DNA of 64,000 nucleotides from Ancylobacter sp. IITR112 (lineage in GTDB: Bacteria; Pseudomonadota; Alphaproteobacteria; Rhizobiales; Xanthobacteraceae): positions 3,596,001 through 3,660,000 of the forward strand of contig NZ_JBGCUS010000001.1 in the NCBI RefSeq assembly GCF_041415945.1, in the 5' to 3' direction. This document shows, one piece after another, positions 10,151-17,498 of this stretch. Each line of letters begins with the position of its first letter. Position 1 is the first letter of the stretch. The notes under the pieces are model-generated. The model ran no database searches and was not told where the DNA came from. It saw only the letters and a program-made list of their open reading frames with translations. A program made the position numbers and the translations under genes.

Positions 10151-10250
10151 AGGGGAGGCGGTTTCCTCGCCTCCCCTGTCGGGTACCCCGGGTGTCCGTC
10201 ACGGACGTTCGGGAAATCCTTCCGGTCGGGCGAGACCGGCGGGATTTCCA
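10151..10250 (-). terminator. Stem-loop array downstream of rpmA
   Basis: Two strong structures follow the rpmA stop on the minus strand. One at 10212-10249 nests an 8-bp arm (GGAAATCC/GGATTTCC) around CCGGTC/GACCGG. The other at 10151-10177 is a perfect 10-bp stem, AGGGGAGGCG with its complement, and a 7-base loop. Neither is followed by a long T tract. They probably trim or attenuate the abundant ribosomal-protein message before the GNAT-obgE part of the operon. Confidence 0.55.
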
Positions 10251-10266
10251 AGAACCCTCACCGGCT

Positions 10267-10536
10267 TTATTCGGCGGCCTCGGCGGCCGGAATGACGGAT
10301 ACGTACGTGCGGGAATTAGCTTTGGCTCGGAACTCGACTCGGCCGTCAATCAGCGCAAAGAGGGTATGGTCTTTGCCCATGCCGACATTGGTGCCGGGAT
10401 GCCAAGTGGTGCCGCGTTGACGCACGATGATGTTGCCGGCCACGACCTTCTCGCTGCCGAACTTCTTCACGCCAAGACGGCGACCGGCCGAGTCGCGACC
10501 GTTGCGGGAGGAACCGCCTGCCTTCTTATGAGCCAT
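10267..10536 (-). CDS. rpmA: 50S ribosomal protein L27
   Basis: Large-subunit protein whose N-terminal tail reaches the peptidyl-transferase centre. 89 residues, normal length. It starts [20 protein letters not shown], and [21 protein letters not shown] is diagnostic. The initiator is followed directly by AHKKAGG, so no cleavable Firmicutes-type N-terminal extension is present. It is 30 bases downstream of rplU and co-transcribed with it. Confidence 0.99.
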   Translation of the reverse strand: MAHKKAGGSSRNGRDSAGRRLGVKKFGSEKVVAGNIIVRQRGTTWHPGTNVGMGKDHTLFALIDGRVEFRAKANSRTYVSVIPAAEAAE

Positions 10537-10566
10537 GTTGCTCTCCTACTTTCCTAGCTGGCGGTC

Positions 10567-10875
10567 TCAGGCGCCGGTAATCGAGGTCACGCGGACGACG
10601 GTGAAGTCCTGCCGGTGGCCGATCTTGCGACGCGAATTCTGACGGCGACGTTTCTTGAAGGCAATGACCTTCGCGCCGCGGGTGTGCTTGACAACCTCAA
10701 GGGTCACGGAAGCGCCGTCCACGAGGGGAGCGCCGACCTTCGGGCTGTCGCCGCCGAGCATGAGCACCGGCAGGGTCACGGAGGCGCCAGCCTCGGCTTC
10801 GATCTTGCCGACGGTGACGAGGGCATCGGGGGCGACGCGATACTGCTTGCCACCCGTCTTGATGACCGCGAACAT
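10567..10875 (-). CDS. rplU: 50S ribosomal protein L21
   Basis: Large-subunit protein that binds 23S rRNA. 102 residues from the ATG at 10875, which has AAAGGAC eight bases upstream; the frame extends to 10965 without support. MFAVIKTGGKQYRVAPDALV and FKKRRRQNSRRKIGHRQDFT are diagnostic. It heads the rplU-rpmA-GNAT-obgE-proB run; the divergent CoA-transferase starts 275 bases away. Confidence 0.98.
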   Translation of the reverse strand: MFAVIKTGGKQYRVAPDALVTVGKIEAEAGASVTLPVLMLGGDSPKVGAPLVDGASVTLEVVKHTRGAKVIAFKKRRRQNSRRKIGHRQDFTVVRVTSITGA

Positions 10876-11150
10876 GTTTTGTCCTTTCGTTCGATGCCGG
10901 CCTCCGGCGTTGCCGCCTGGACCGGCTTCTTTCGGTCGGTTGATGAAGCGCAGGGGACACAGCATCCCACCACGCAGGCCGGCTCCTTACAAAGCGAGCC
11001 CTCTGCTGTCAAGGAAAAGCGCCCGTCGCCGGGTGGCGACAGAGCCTGCGTAGCCCTGCCGCCACAGTGCCCGGGGGCTCGCAGGCCAATGGCGCAACCA
11101 GGGCGGCGCGGCTATCGTGCGCGCCCCGCGCCCAGCCCGAGGATGCTTGG

Positions 11151-12389
11151 ATGACCGATGCCGCCGACTCTTCGCCGTCCGCTCAGGCCCTCTCCGGCAT
11201 CCGCGTGCTCGATCTTTCCCGCGTCCTCGCCGGTCCATGGGCGACGCAAGCCCTTGGTGATCTCGGCGCCGAGGTGGTCAAGATCGAAAAGCCCGGCGAG
11301 GGCGATGACACGCGCGGCTGGGGCCCGCCCTGGCTGGCGGACGGTGAGGGCAAGCCGACACGCGAGAGTGCCTATTTTCTCGCCGCGAACCGAAACAAGC
11401 GCTCGGTGACCATCGACATGGCGCGGCCCGAAGGTCAGGCGCTGATCCACGCTCTGGCGCGCGACAGCGACGTGGTGGTCGAGAATTTCAAGGTCGGCGG
11501 CCTGAAGCGCTACGGGCTGGACTATGACAGCCTCGCCGCGCTGAACCCGCGCCTCATCTATTGCTCCATCACCGGCTTCGGGCAGGACGGGCCGGAAGCG
11601 GGCCGGGCCGGCTATGATTTCATGATCCAGGGCATGTCCGGCCTGATGTCGGTGACTGGAGCTCCCGAGAGCGAGCCACAGAAAGTGGGCGTCGCCTTGG
11701 TCGACATCCTCACCGGACTGAATGCCACCATCGCCATTCTCGCGGCGCTGGAACAGCGCCACCGGAGCGGGCGCGGTCAGAGGATTGATATCGCCTTGTT
11801 CGATGTCGCGGTGGCGAGCCTCGCCAACCAGGCGCTGAACTTCCTTGTCGGTGGCAGCGCACCGCGCCGGCTGGGCAATGCCCACCCGAACATCGTGCCC
11901 TATCAGGCTTTCGAGACGGCCGACGGCCACCTCATCCTTGCGGTCGGCAACGACGCGCAATTCGCCCGCTTCTGTCGCCTCGCTGACCTCGCTTCACTGG
12001 CGGAAGACGCACGCTACGCCACCAATCGCGAGCGGGTGGCGCATCGTGACACGCTCGTGCCGCTGATCGCCGCGGCGCTGAAACGGCAGACCACCGCCGA
12101 ATGGCTCGCCATGCTGGACACCGCCGGCGTCCCCGCCGGGCCGATCAACACCATCGCCCAGGCTTTCGCCGAGCCGCAGGCGCTGGCGCGGGGATTGGCA
12201 ACCGCGCTCCCTCATGCGCTCGGCGGCACCGCCCCCGGTGTGCGCAGCCCGCTCCGTCTCGCCGATTCACCGACGAGCGACGCCACGGCCCCGCCCCTCC
12301 TCGGCCAGCACACGGACGAGGTGCTGGAGGAGCGGCTTGGCCTGTCGCCGAGGGAACGGCAGGCACTGCGCGCGGCCGGCATCATCTGA
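11151..12389 (+). CDS. CaiB/BaiF (family III) CoA-transferase, dicarboxylate type
   Basis: Moves CoA between carboxylic acids, 412 residues from the ATG at 11151, with GAGG ten bases upstream. The N-terminal fold opens LSGIRVLDLSRVLAGPWATQ and continues GAEVVKIEKPGEGDDTR. NPRLIYCSITGFGQDGP and AGYDFMIQGMSGLMSVTG are the pattern of succinyl-CoA:glutarate-type transferases. The likely catalytic Asp lies in IDIALFDVAVASL. Convergent with the ABC transporter genes downstream, which read the opposite way. Together with the HMG-CoA-lyase-like gene and a second CoA-transferase it suggests activation of a C5-C6 dicarboxylate. The exact acid is inference. Confidence 0.9.
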   Translation: MTDAADSSPSAQALSGIRVLDLSRVLAGPWATQALGDLGAEVVKIEKPGEGDDTRGWGPPWLADGEGKPTRESAYFLAANRNKRSVTIDMARPEGQALIHALARDSDVVVENFKVGGLKRYGLDYDSLAALNPRLIYCSITGFGQDGPEAGRAGYDFMIQGMSGLMSVTGAPESEPQKVGVALVDILTGLNATIAILAALEQRHRSGRGQRIDIALFDVAVASLANQALNFLVGGSAPRRLGNAHPNIVPYQAFETADGHLILAVGNDAQFARFCRLADLASLAEDARYATNRERVAHRDTLVPLIAAALKRQTTAEWLAMLDTAGVPAGPINTIAQAFAEPQALARGLATALPHALGGTAPGVRSPLRLADSPTSDATAPPLLGQHTDEVLEERLGLSPRERQALRAAGII

Positions 12390-12430
12390 GACGCGCCGCC
12401 GGCAGGCTGAGCCGGCCGGCGGCGTGCGCC

Positions 12431-13444
12431 CTATTGGCTCTTCGCCTTGGCGAGGAAGGAGCCGTCGAAGGTCTTCGACAGGTCGATCTTGGCCGGGTCG
12501 ATCTTGGGATCAGTGGTGGTGATGAGGTTCAGCGCGCTCTTCATGCTCGCCATGTCGATGTTGCCATCGGTCGAATAGGACTGGCGCGAGGCGTTGAACG
12601 CCTTGATGTAGAGTTCCTTGTCGCCGAGCCAGTATTCCTGCGGCACGTTCGCCGCCACTTCTTCCGGCGTCGCCTTTTCAAGCCACTTCAGCGTCTTGTA
12701 GAAAGCGTTGGTCAGCGCCTGCACCGTGTTCGGGTTGGCCTTGATGAAACTCTCCTTCAGGTAGAGCACGGCCGCCGGGTTCTGGCCGCCGAACACCGCC
12801 TCGGTACCGGCCGTGGTGCGAGTGTCGACGAGGATCTTCAACTCGCCCATATCCTCCAGCTTGGAGATGACGGGATCGAGATGCGAGATGGCGTCGATCT
12901 CGCCCTTCTGCATCGCCGCCACCGCGGAGGCACCGCCGCCCACACCGATGAAGGAGGCGTCGTCCGGCGACATGCCGTTTTTGATCATCAGATATTGGAC
13001 GAGGATATAGGTCGAGGATCCCGGAGCGGTGACGCCGATCTTGGCGCCCTTGAGGTCCGCTACAGATTTGATGGTCTCGGCTTTATCCTTGCTCACGCCG
13101 ACGACAATGCCGGGATAGCGGCCGAGGTCGATGACGGCGCGGATGTCCTGCTTCTTGTCCTGCATGCGGATCGTGTGCTCATAGGCGCCCGTCACCGCAT
13201 CCACCGAGCCGCCGATCAACGCCTGCAGCGACTTTGAGCCGCCGCCAAAGTCGTTAATCTCGACAGTAAGACCTTCGTCCTTGAAGTAGCCGAGCCGTTC
13301 CGTCAGCGTCAGCGGGAGGTAATACAGCAGTGGCTTGCCACCGACGCCAATGGTGAGGTTCGGCTTCTCGATCTCGCCCGCCCGGGCCGCACCCAGGGCG
13401 GGAACGAGCAGGCAGGCCGCCAGCAACAGGCTTCGCAGTTTCAT
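12431..13444 (-). CDS. ABC transporter substrate-binding protein, NitT/TauT (SsuA/ThiY) type
   Basis: Periplasmic binding protein of 337 residues. It starts at the ATG at 13444, which has GGAGG eight bases upstream, and begins with signal peptide MKLRSLLLAACLLVPALGAARA. The mature part (LTIGVGGKPLLYYLPLTLTE, FKDEGLTVEINDFGGGSKSLQAL) is the NMT1/SsuA fold that binds small organic ligands. It heads an operon with a permease and an ATPase, although order on the strand is ATPase, permease, then this gene last. Neighbouring CoA-transferases and a lyase suggest a carboxylic acid rather than nitrate, sulfonate or thiamine precursor. Confidence 0.9.
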   Translation of the reverse strand: MKLRSLLLAACLLVPALGAARAGEIEKPNLTIGVGGKPLLYYLPLTLTERLGYFKDEGLTVEINDFGGGSKSLQALIGGSVDAVTGAYEHTIRMQDKKQDIRAVIDLGRYPGIVVGVSKDKAETIKSVADLKGAKIGVTAPGSSTYILVQYLMIKNGMSPDDASFIGVGGGASAVAAMQKGEIDAISHLDPVISKLEDMGELKILVDTRTTAGTEAVFGGQNPAAVLYLKESFIKANPNTVQALTNAFYKTLKWLEKATPEEVAANVPQEYWLGDKELYIKAFNASRQSYSTDGNIDMASMKSALNLITTTDPKIDPAKIDLSKTFDGSFLAKAKSQ

Positions 13445-13476
13445 GGTACTTCCTCCCTTTATTGTCGTTCGCATGT

Positions 13477-14271
13477 TTACGATTGTTCGCTGGCCGCCTG
13501 CGGGCGCCACACCAGCAGCCGCTTCTCGATGCGGGTGACAAACCAGTCGATGACAAGCACGAAGGCGGCGAGGATGAACATGCCGGCGAACACGCCGGTG
13601 ACGTCGAACACGCCCTCCGCCTGATGAATGAGGTAGCCCAGGCCGGCGGAGGAGCCGAGGTATTCGCCCACGACGGCGCCAACGAGAGCGAAGCCAACCG
13701 CCGTATGCAGCGAGGAGAACATCCACGACATGGCTGACGGCCAATAGACATTACGGAAGAGCTGACGCTCGTTCATCCCCATCATGCGCGCATTGGCGAG
13801 CACTACCGGACTTACTTCCTTCACGCCCTGATAGACGTTGAAGAACACGATGAAAAATACCAGCGTGACGCCCAGTGCCACTTTCGACCAGATGCCAAGG
13901 CCCAGCCACAGCATGAAGATCGGCGCGAGCACAACGCGCGGCAGGGCGTTGACCATCTTCACATAGGGGTCGAACACCGCCGCAACCAGCGGCTTGCGGG
14001 CAAACCAGAAACCGACGACCACGCCGCCGCCGGCGCCGATGAGAAAGGCCAGCACGGTCTCCGTGAGCGTGATCCAGAGATGCTTCCAGATGGTGCCGGA
14101 GACGAACAGTTCCACCACCCGGCCGAGCACATCGCCGGGCTTGGAGAAGAAGAACTCGGGCAGCAGATAGTCGCCGCCGATCGGCACCGTGGCACCGATC
14201 TGCCAGATGGCCAGCACCGCCACCGCAACGAGAATCTGCAGGAAAAGGAGCTTGGCCGGATGCAGCTTCAC
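13477..14271 (-). CDS. ABC transporter permease, SsuC/TauC type
   Basis: Inner-membrane permease of 264 residues with about six helices. The EAA-like loop is NARMMGMNERQLFRNVYWPSA near residue 165, shared with SsuC/TauC. The start overlaps the ATPase stop (14268-14271, ATGA), so the two are coupled. The binding-protein gene follows 32 bases on. It would import the ligand captured by that protein. Confidence 0.93.
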   Translation of the reverse strand: MKLHPAKLLFLQILVAVAVLAIWQIGATVPIGGDYLLPEFFFSKPGDVLGRVVELFVSGTIWKHLWITLTETVLAFLIGAGGGVVVGFWFARKPLVAAVFDPYVKMVNALPRVVLAPIFMLWLGLGIWSKVALGVTLVFFIVFFNVYQGVKEVSPVVLANARMMGMNERQLFRNVYWPSAMSWMFSSLHTAVGFALVGAVVGEYLGSSAGLGYLIHQAEGVFDVTGVFAGMFILAAFVLVIDWFVTRIEKRLLVWRPQAASEQS

Positions 14272-15146
14272 GACGGCATCTCCTCTCCATATGTCTTGGC
14301 GACTTCGGCCTTCAACTGGTTCCAGATCAGCCGATGAAGCTCGTGAAAACGCGGGTCGAGACGAATTTCCGCCGTGTCGCGCGGACGGGCGAGGTCGATC
14401 GGGAAATCGCCGATGATCCGCGCCTCCGGCCCGGCCGACATGATCACCACGCGGTCGGACAGCGCGATCGCCTCTTCAAGGTCGTGGGTAACGAACATTA
14501 CCGCCTTGCGGTCTTCCGCCCACAGCCGCAGCAGCAGCGTACCCATGATCTGCCGCGTCTGCGCGTCGAGCGGGCCGAAAGGCTCGTCCATGAGCAGGAT
14601 TTTCGGCTGGCGGATCAGCATCTGCGCCAGCGCCACGCGCTTCCTCTGGCCGCCGGAAAGCTCATGCGGGTAGCGTTCGACAAAGCGGGCGAGACCGACC
14701 CGCTTCAACCAGTCCTGCGCCTGCGCCTGCGCTTGCCCCCGAGCCATCCCGCCGATTTCCAGCGCGATGGCCACATTGTCGAGTGCCGTCTTCCACGGCA
14801 TCAGCGCGTCCTGCTGGAAAAGATAGCCGGCGCGGGAATTGAGGCCCGCCAGAGGCTCGCCGAAGATCGACACCGTCCCGCCCGCCGGTGCCAGCAGGCC
14901 CGCCGTGGCATTGAGCAGGGTGGACTTGCCGCAGCCGGTGGGACCAACAATCGCGACGAACTCACCTTCCCGCACCCGCAGCGAGGTCGGCGCCACCGCC
15001 TTGAACACCGGCCGGCCCTTCACGGCGAAGCTGATGCTGATCTCATCGAGAGCGACTGCGAGCGGCGCGTGCTCCACAGTCCGGGAAAGGCCCGCCTGGG
15101 GGGATGGCTCCGCCGCGAGGGCAAGATTCATGGGCTCACCTGCCAT
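14268..15146 (-). CDS. ABC transporter ATP-binding protein, SsuB/TauB type
   Basis: ATPase of the NitT/TauT-type importer, 292 residues. Walker A is GPTGCGKST, the signature LSGGQRKR, Walker B ILLMDEP, and the switch His is in FVTHDLEEA. The first 30 residues are a low-complexity extension; an alternative start at 15131 (MNLALAAEP) is possible. It follows the HMG-CoA-lyase-like gene by nine bases, so transporter and catabolic genes are probably one transcript. This linkage is the main evidence for what the transporter carries. Confidence 0.93.
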   Translation of the reverse strand: MAGEPMNLALAAEPSPQAGLSRTVEHAPLAVALDEISISFAVKGRPVFKAVAPTSLRVREGEFVAIVGPTGCGKSTLLNATAGLLAPAGGTVSIFGEPLAGLNSRAGYLFQQDALMPWKTALDNVAIALEIGGMARGQAQAQAQDWLKRVGLARFVERYPHELSGGQRKRVALAQMLIRQPKILLMDEPFGPLDAQTRQIMGTLLLRLWAEDRKAVMFVTHDLEEAIALSDRVVIMSAGPEARIIGDFPIDLARPRDTAEIRLDPRFHELHRLIWNQLKAEVAKTYGEEMPS

Positions 15147-15155
15147 GTCGTGGTC

Positions 15156-16100
15156 CTACTGGGCGGCGCGCAGATGCGCCGGCGCGGGGTGAAGGTCGCC
15201 GCTGCGGCCGGCCTTGGCAACCTGGCCTGGAATGTCGTGGCCGAGCAGCGCCGGAAGGCTGCGCGCCAGTGCCAGAAGGGCCGACAGGTCAACGCCGGTC
15301 TCGACTCCCATCTCGTCCAGCATGTGAACGAGGTCCTCGGTCGAGATATTGCCGGTGGCACCGGGCGCGAAGGGGCAACCGCCAATGCCGCCGAGCGCGG
15401 CGTCGAATCGGTCCGCGCCGGCCTCCAGCGCGGCGAAGGCGTTGGCGAGCCCCATACCGCGCGTATTATGGAAATGCAGGGTCAGCGGCACGCCGGGGAA
15501 GCGCGCGCGGAAGGCCGAGACCAGCTCCGCCACCTGCCGCGGATTGGCCATGCCGGTCGTGTCGGCCAGCGTCACGGAGTGCAGGCCGCAGGCGAGAAGT
15601 GTCTCCGCCAGATCCAGCACCTTCTGCGGCGATTGTGCGCCTTCAAACGGGCAGCCGAAGGCCGTAGCGATGGAGCCATTGAGTGTCACGCACGTGCCAG
15701 AGGCCGCCGCGACAATAGCGCGGAAGCCTACGAGCGACTGGGCCGGAGCCATCCTCATATTGGCGAGATTATGCGTCTCGCTCACCGAGACCACGAGATT
15801 CAGCTCGTCCATGCCCGCCTCCAGCGCCGCCTCTGCGCCGCGCAGATTTGGCACCAGCGCGACATAGGTCACACCGGGCCGGCGCGTGATGGCACACGCG
15901 ACTTCCCGCGCATCGGCAAGGTTCGGCACCGCCTTTGGCGAGACGAAGGACGTGACCTCGATCTTGGCGACGCCGGTCTGCGAGAGGGCATCAATCAGCG
16001 CGACCTTGTCCTCGGTGGGCAGGAAGCGTGGCTCGATCTGCAGCCCGTCGCGCGTCACAACTTCCTGGATGAACACATGTGGGGGAAAGGCGACGCTCAT
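15156..16100 (-). CDS. Hydroxymethylglutaryl-CoA lyase family enzyme
   Basis: DRE-TIM metallolyase, 314 residues, that cleaves 3-hydroxy-3-methylglutaryl-CoA or a similar hydroxyacyl-CoA to acetyl-CoA and a keto acid. The start of the barrel has VTRDGLQIEPRFLPTEDKV, which holds the RDG metal/substrate motif. IEVTSFVSPKAVPNLADA and LTLHFHNTRGMGLAN (metal-binding His pair) follow, and GGIGGCPFAPGATGN contains the signature cysteine of HMG-CoA lyases. The start overlaps the stop of the upstream CoA-transferase (16097-16100). That coupling suggests the transferase makes the CoA ester this enzyme cleaves. Confidence 0.92.
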   Translation of the reverse strand: MSVAFPPHVFIQEVVTRDGLQIEPRFLPTEDKVALIDALSQTGVAKIEVTSFVSPKAVPNLADAREVACAITRRPGVTYVALVPNLRGAEAALEAGMDELNLVVSVSETHNLANMRMAPAQSLVGFRAIVAAASGTCVTLNGSIATAFGCPFEGAQSPQKVLDLAETLLACGLHSVTLADTTGMANPRQVAELVSAFRARFPGVPLTLHFHNTRGMGLANAFAALEAGADRFDAALGGIGGCPFAPGATGNISTEDLVHMLDEMGVETGVDLSALLALARSLPALLGHDIPGQVAKAGRSGDLHPAPAHLRAAQ

Positions 16101-17347
16101 GCTGGCTGCCCCTGCCCCCCGGCCCCACCCATCGCTACCGCGCCGCTTTCGACCAGCGCGCCGATCTCATCCTCGCTATAGCCGAGCGCGGCAAGAACGG
16201 GCGCGGTGTGTTCGCCGAGCTGCGGCCCCAGCCAGTGGACCGTACCGGGCGTCGCGGAAAGCTTGGGCACGATGCCGGGCATCTTCACGTTCAATCCATC
16301 CGGCAAGGTCGAGGGCAGGATCATGTCGCGGGCGAGATATTGCGGGTCGGTCACAATATCGGCGACCGAATAGATGCGCCCATTCGGCACTTCGGCAGCA
16401 TCGAGTGCCGCCGTTACCTCATCCAGCGAATGCCGGCTCGTCCAGGCGGTGATCGCCCCGTCGATCTCCTCGACATGGCGCACGCGCCCGTCATTGGAGG
16501 CGAGGCGCGGATCGCTGGCGAGGTCGTCGCGTCCGATCGCTCCCATCAGCCGGCGGAAAATGCCGTCGCCATTGCCGGCGACGATGACATAGGTGCCTTC
16601 GGCAGTCGGATAGGAATTGGAAGGCGCGATTCCGGGCAGCGCTCCGCCCGAGCGCGTGCGTACGAAGTCGAACACATCATATTCCGGGACGAGGCTCTCC
16701 ATCATGTTGAAGACGCTCTCGAACAGCGACACGTCCACCACCTGCCCGGTGCCGCGGCCGGACTTGATGTGCAGCAGCGCCATCAGCGCCCCCATCACCG
16801 CGTGGAGGGCGGCCAGCGAATCGCCGATGCTGATGCCGGTACGCGCGGGCGGGCGGTCGGGTTCGCCCGTGGTAAAGCGCATGCCGCCCATCGCCTCGCC
16901 CACCGCGCCGAAGCCGGGACGCTCGCGATAGGGCCCGTCCTGGCCGAAGCCGGAGATCCGCACCATGACGAGGTTGGGGTTGATCGCTTTCAGCGCCTCC
17001 CAGCCAAGCCCCCAGCGCTCCAGCGTGCCGGGGCGGAAATTCTCGATCAGCACATCCGCATCGCGCACGAGACGGCGTACCACCTCCTGCCCCTCAGGCA
17101 GGCGCATATTGATGGCGACGGATTTCTTGTTGCGCGACTGCAGGTACCACCAGAGCGAGGTGCCCTCGTGCAGCTTGCGCCATTTGCGCAGGGGATCGCC
17201 CTCGCCCGGCGCCTCGACCTTGATCACCTCGGCGCCGAATTCCGCCATCAACCGGGCGGCAAAAGGGGCGGCGATCAGATTGCCAAGCTCGATCACACGG
17301 ATGCCGCTCAGCGGCCCCTCAACGGGACCGGGCCGGGTTGCTTCCAT
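16097..17347 (-). CDS. CaiB/BaiF (family III) CoA-transferase
   Basis: Second CoA-transferase of the block, 416 residues, first gene of the minus-strand catabolic operon. The opening LSGIRVIELGNLIAAPFAARL and FGAEVIKVEAPGEGDPLRKW is typical. NPNLVMVRISGFGQDGPYRERPGFGA and MGGMRFTTGEPDRPP continue the fold. At the place where the other transferase has Asp (ALFDVAV) this one has Glu (SLFESVF), so catalytic detail may differ. It is translationally coupled to the lyase. Likely role: activation of the imported acid with CoA from succinyl-CoA or acetyl-CoA. Confidence 0.9.
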   Translation of the reverse strand: MEATRPGPVEGPLSGIRVIELGNLIAAPFAARLMAEFGAEVIKVEAPGEGDPLRKWRKLHEGTSLWWYLQSRNKKSVAINMRLPEGQEVVRRLVRDADVLIENFRPGTLERWGLGWEALKAINPNLVMVRISGFGQDGPYRERPGFGAVGEAMGGMRFTTGEPDRPPARTGISIGDSLAALHAVMGALMALLHIKSGRGTGQVVDVSLFESVFNMMESLVPEYDVFDFVRTRSGGALPGIAPSNSYPTAEGTYVIVAGNGDGIFRRLMGAIGRDDLASDPRLASNDGRVRHVEEIDGAITAWTSRHSLDEVTAALDAAEVPNGRIYSVADIVTDPQYLARDMILPSTLPDGLNVKMPGIVPKLSATPGTVHWLGPQLGEHTAPVLAALGYSEDEIGALVESGAVAMGGAGGQGQPA

Positions 17348-17498
17348 GGCAGGCGCTCCTCACACGTCGTTTTTTCGATCTATCAACCGAAAGACGGTGA
17401 GGGTCTACCCCTCTTTAGGCAAACATGAAGCAACAAGGAGCCCCACGCAGACCGAGCCCGGAGGACCCCTGCGCGGGGCGCAGGGGTTAAGTGAGGCT

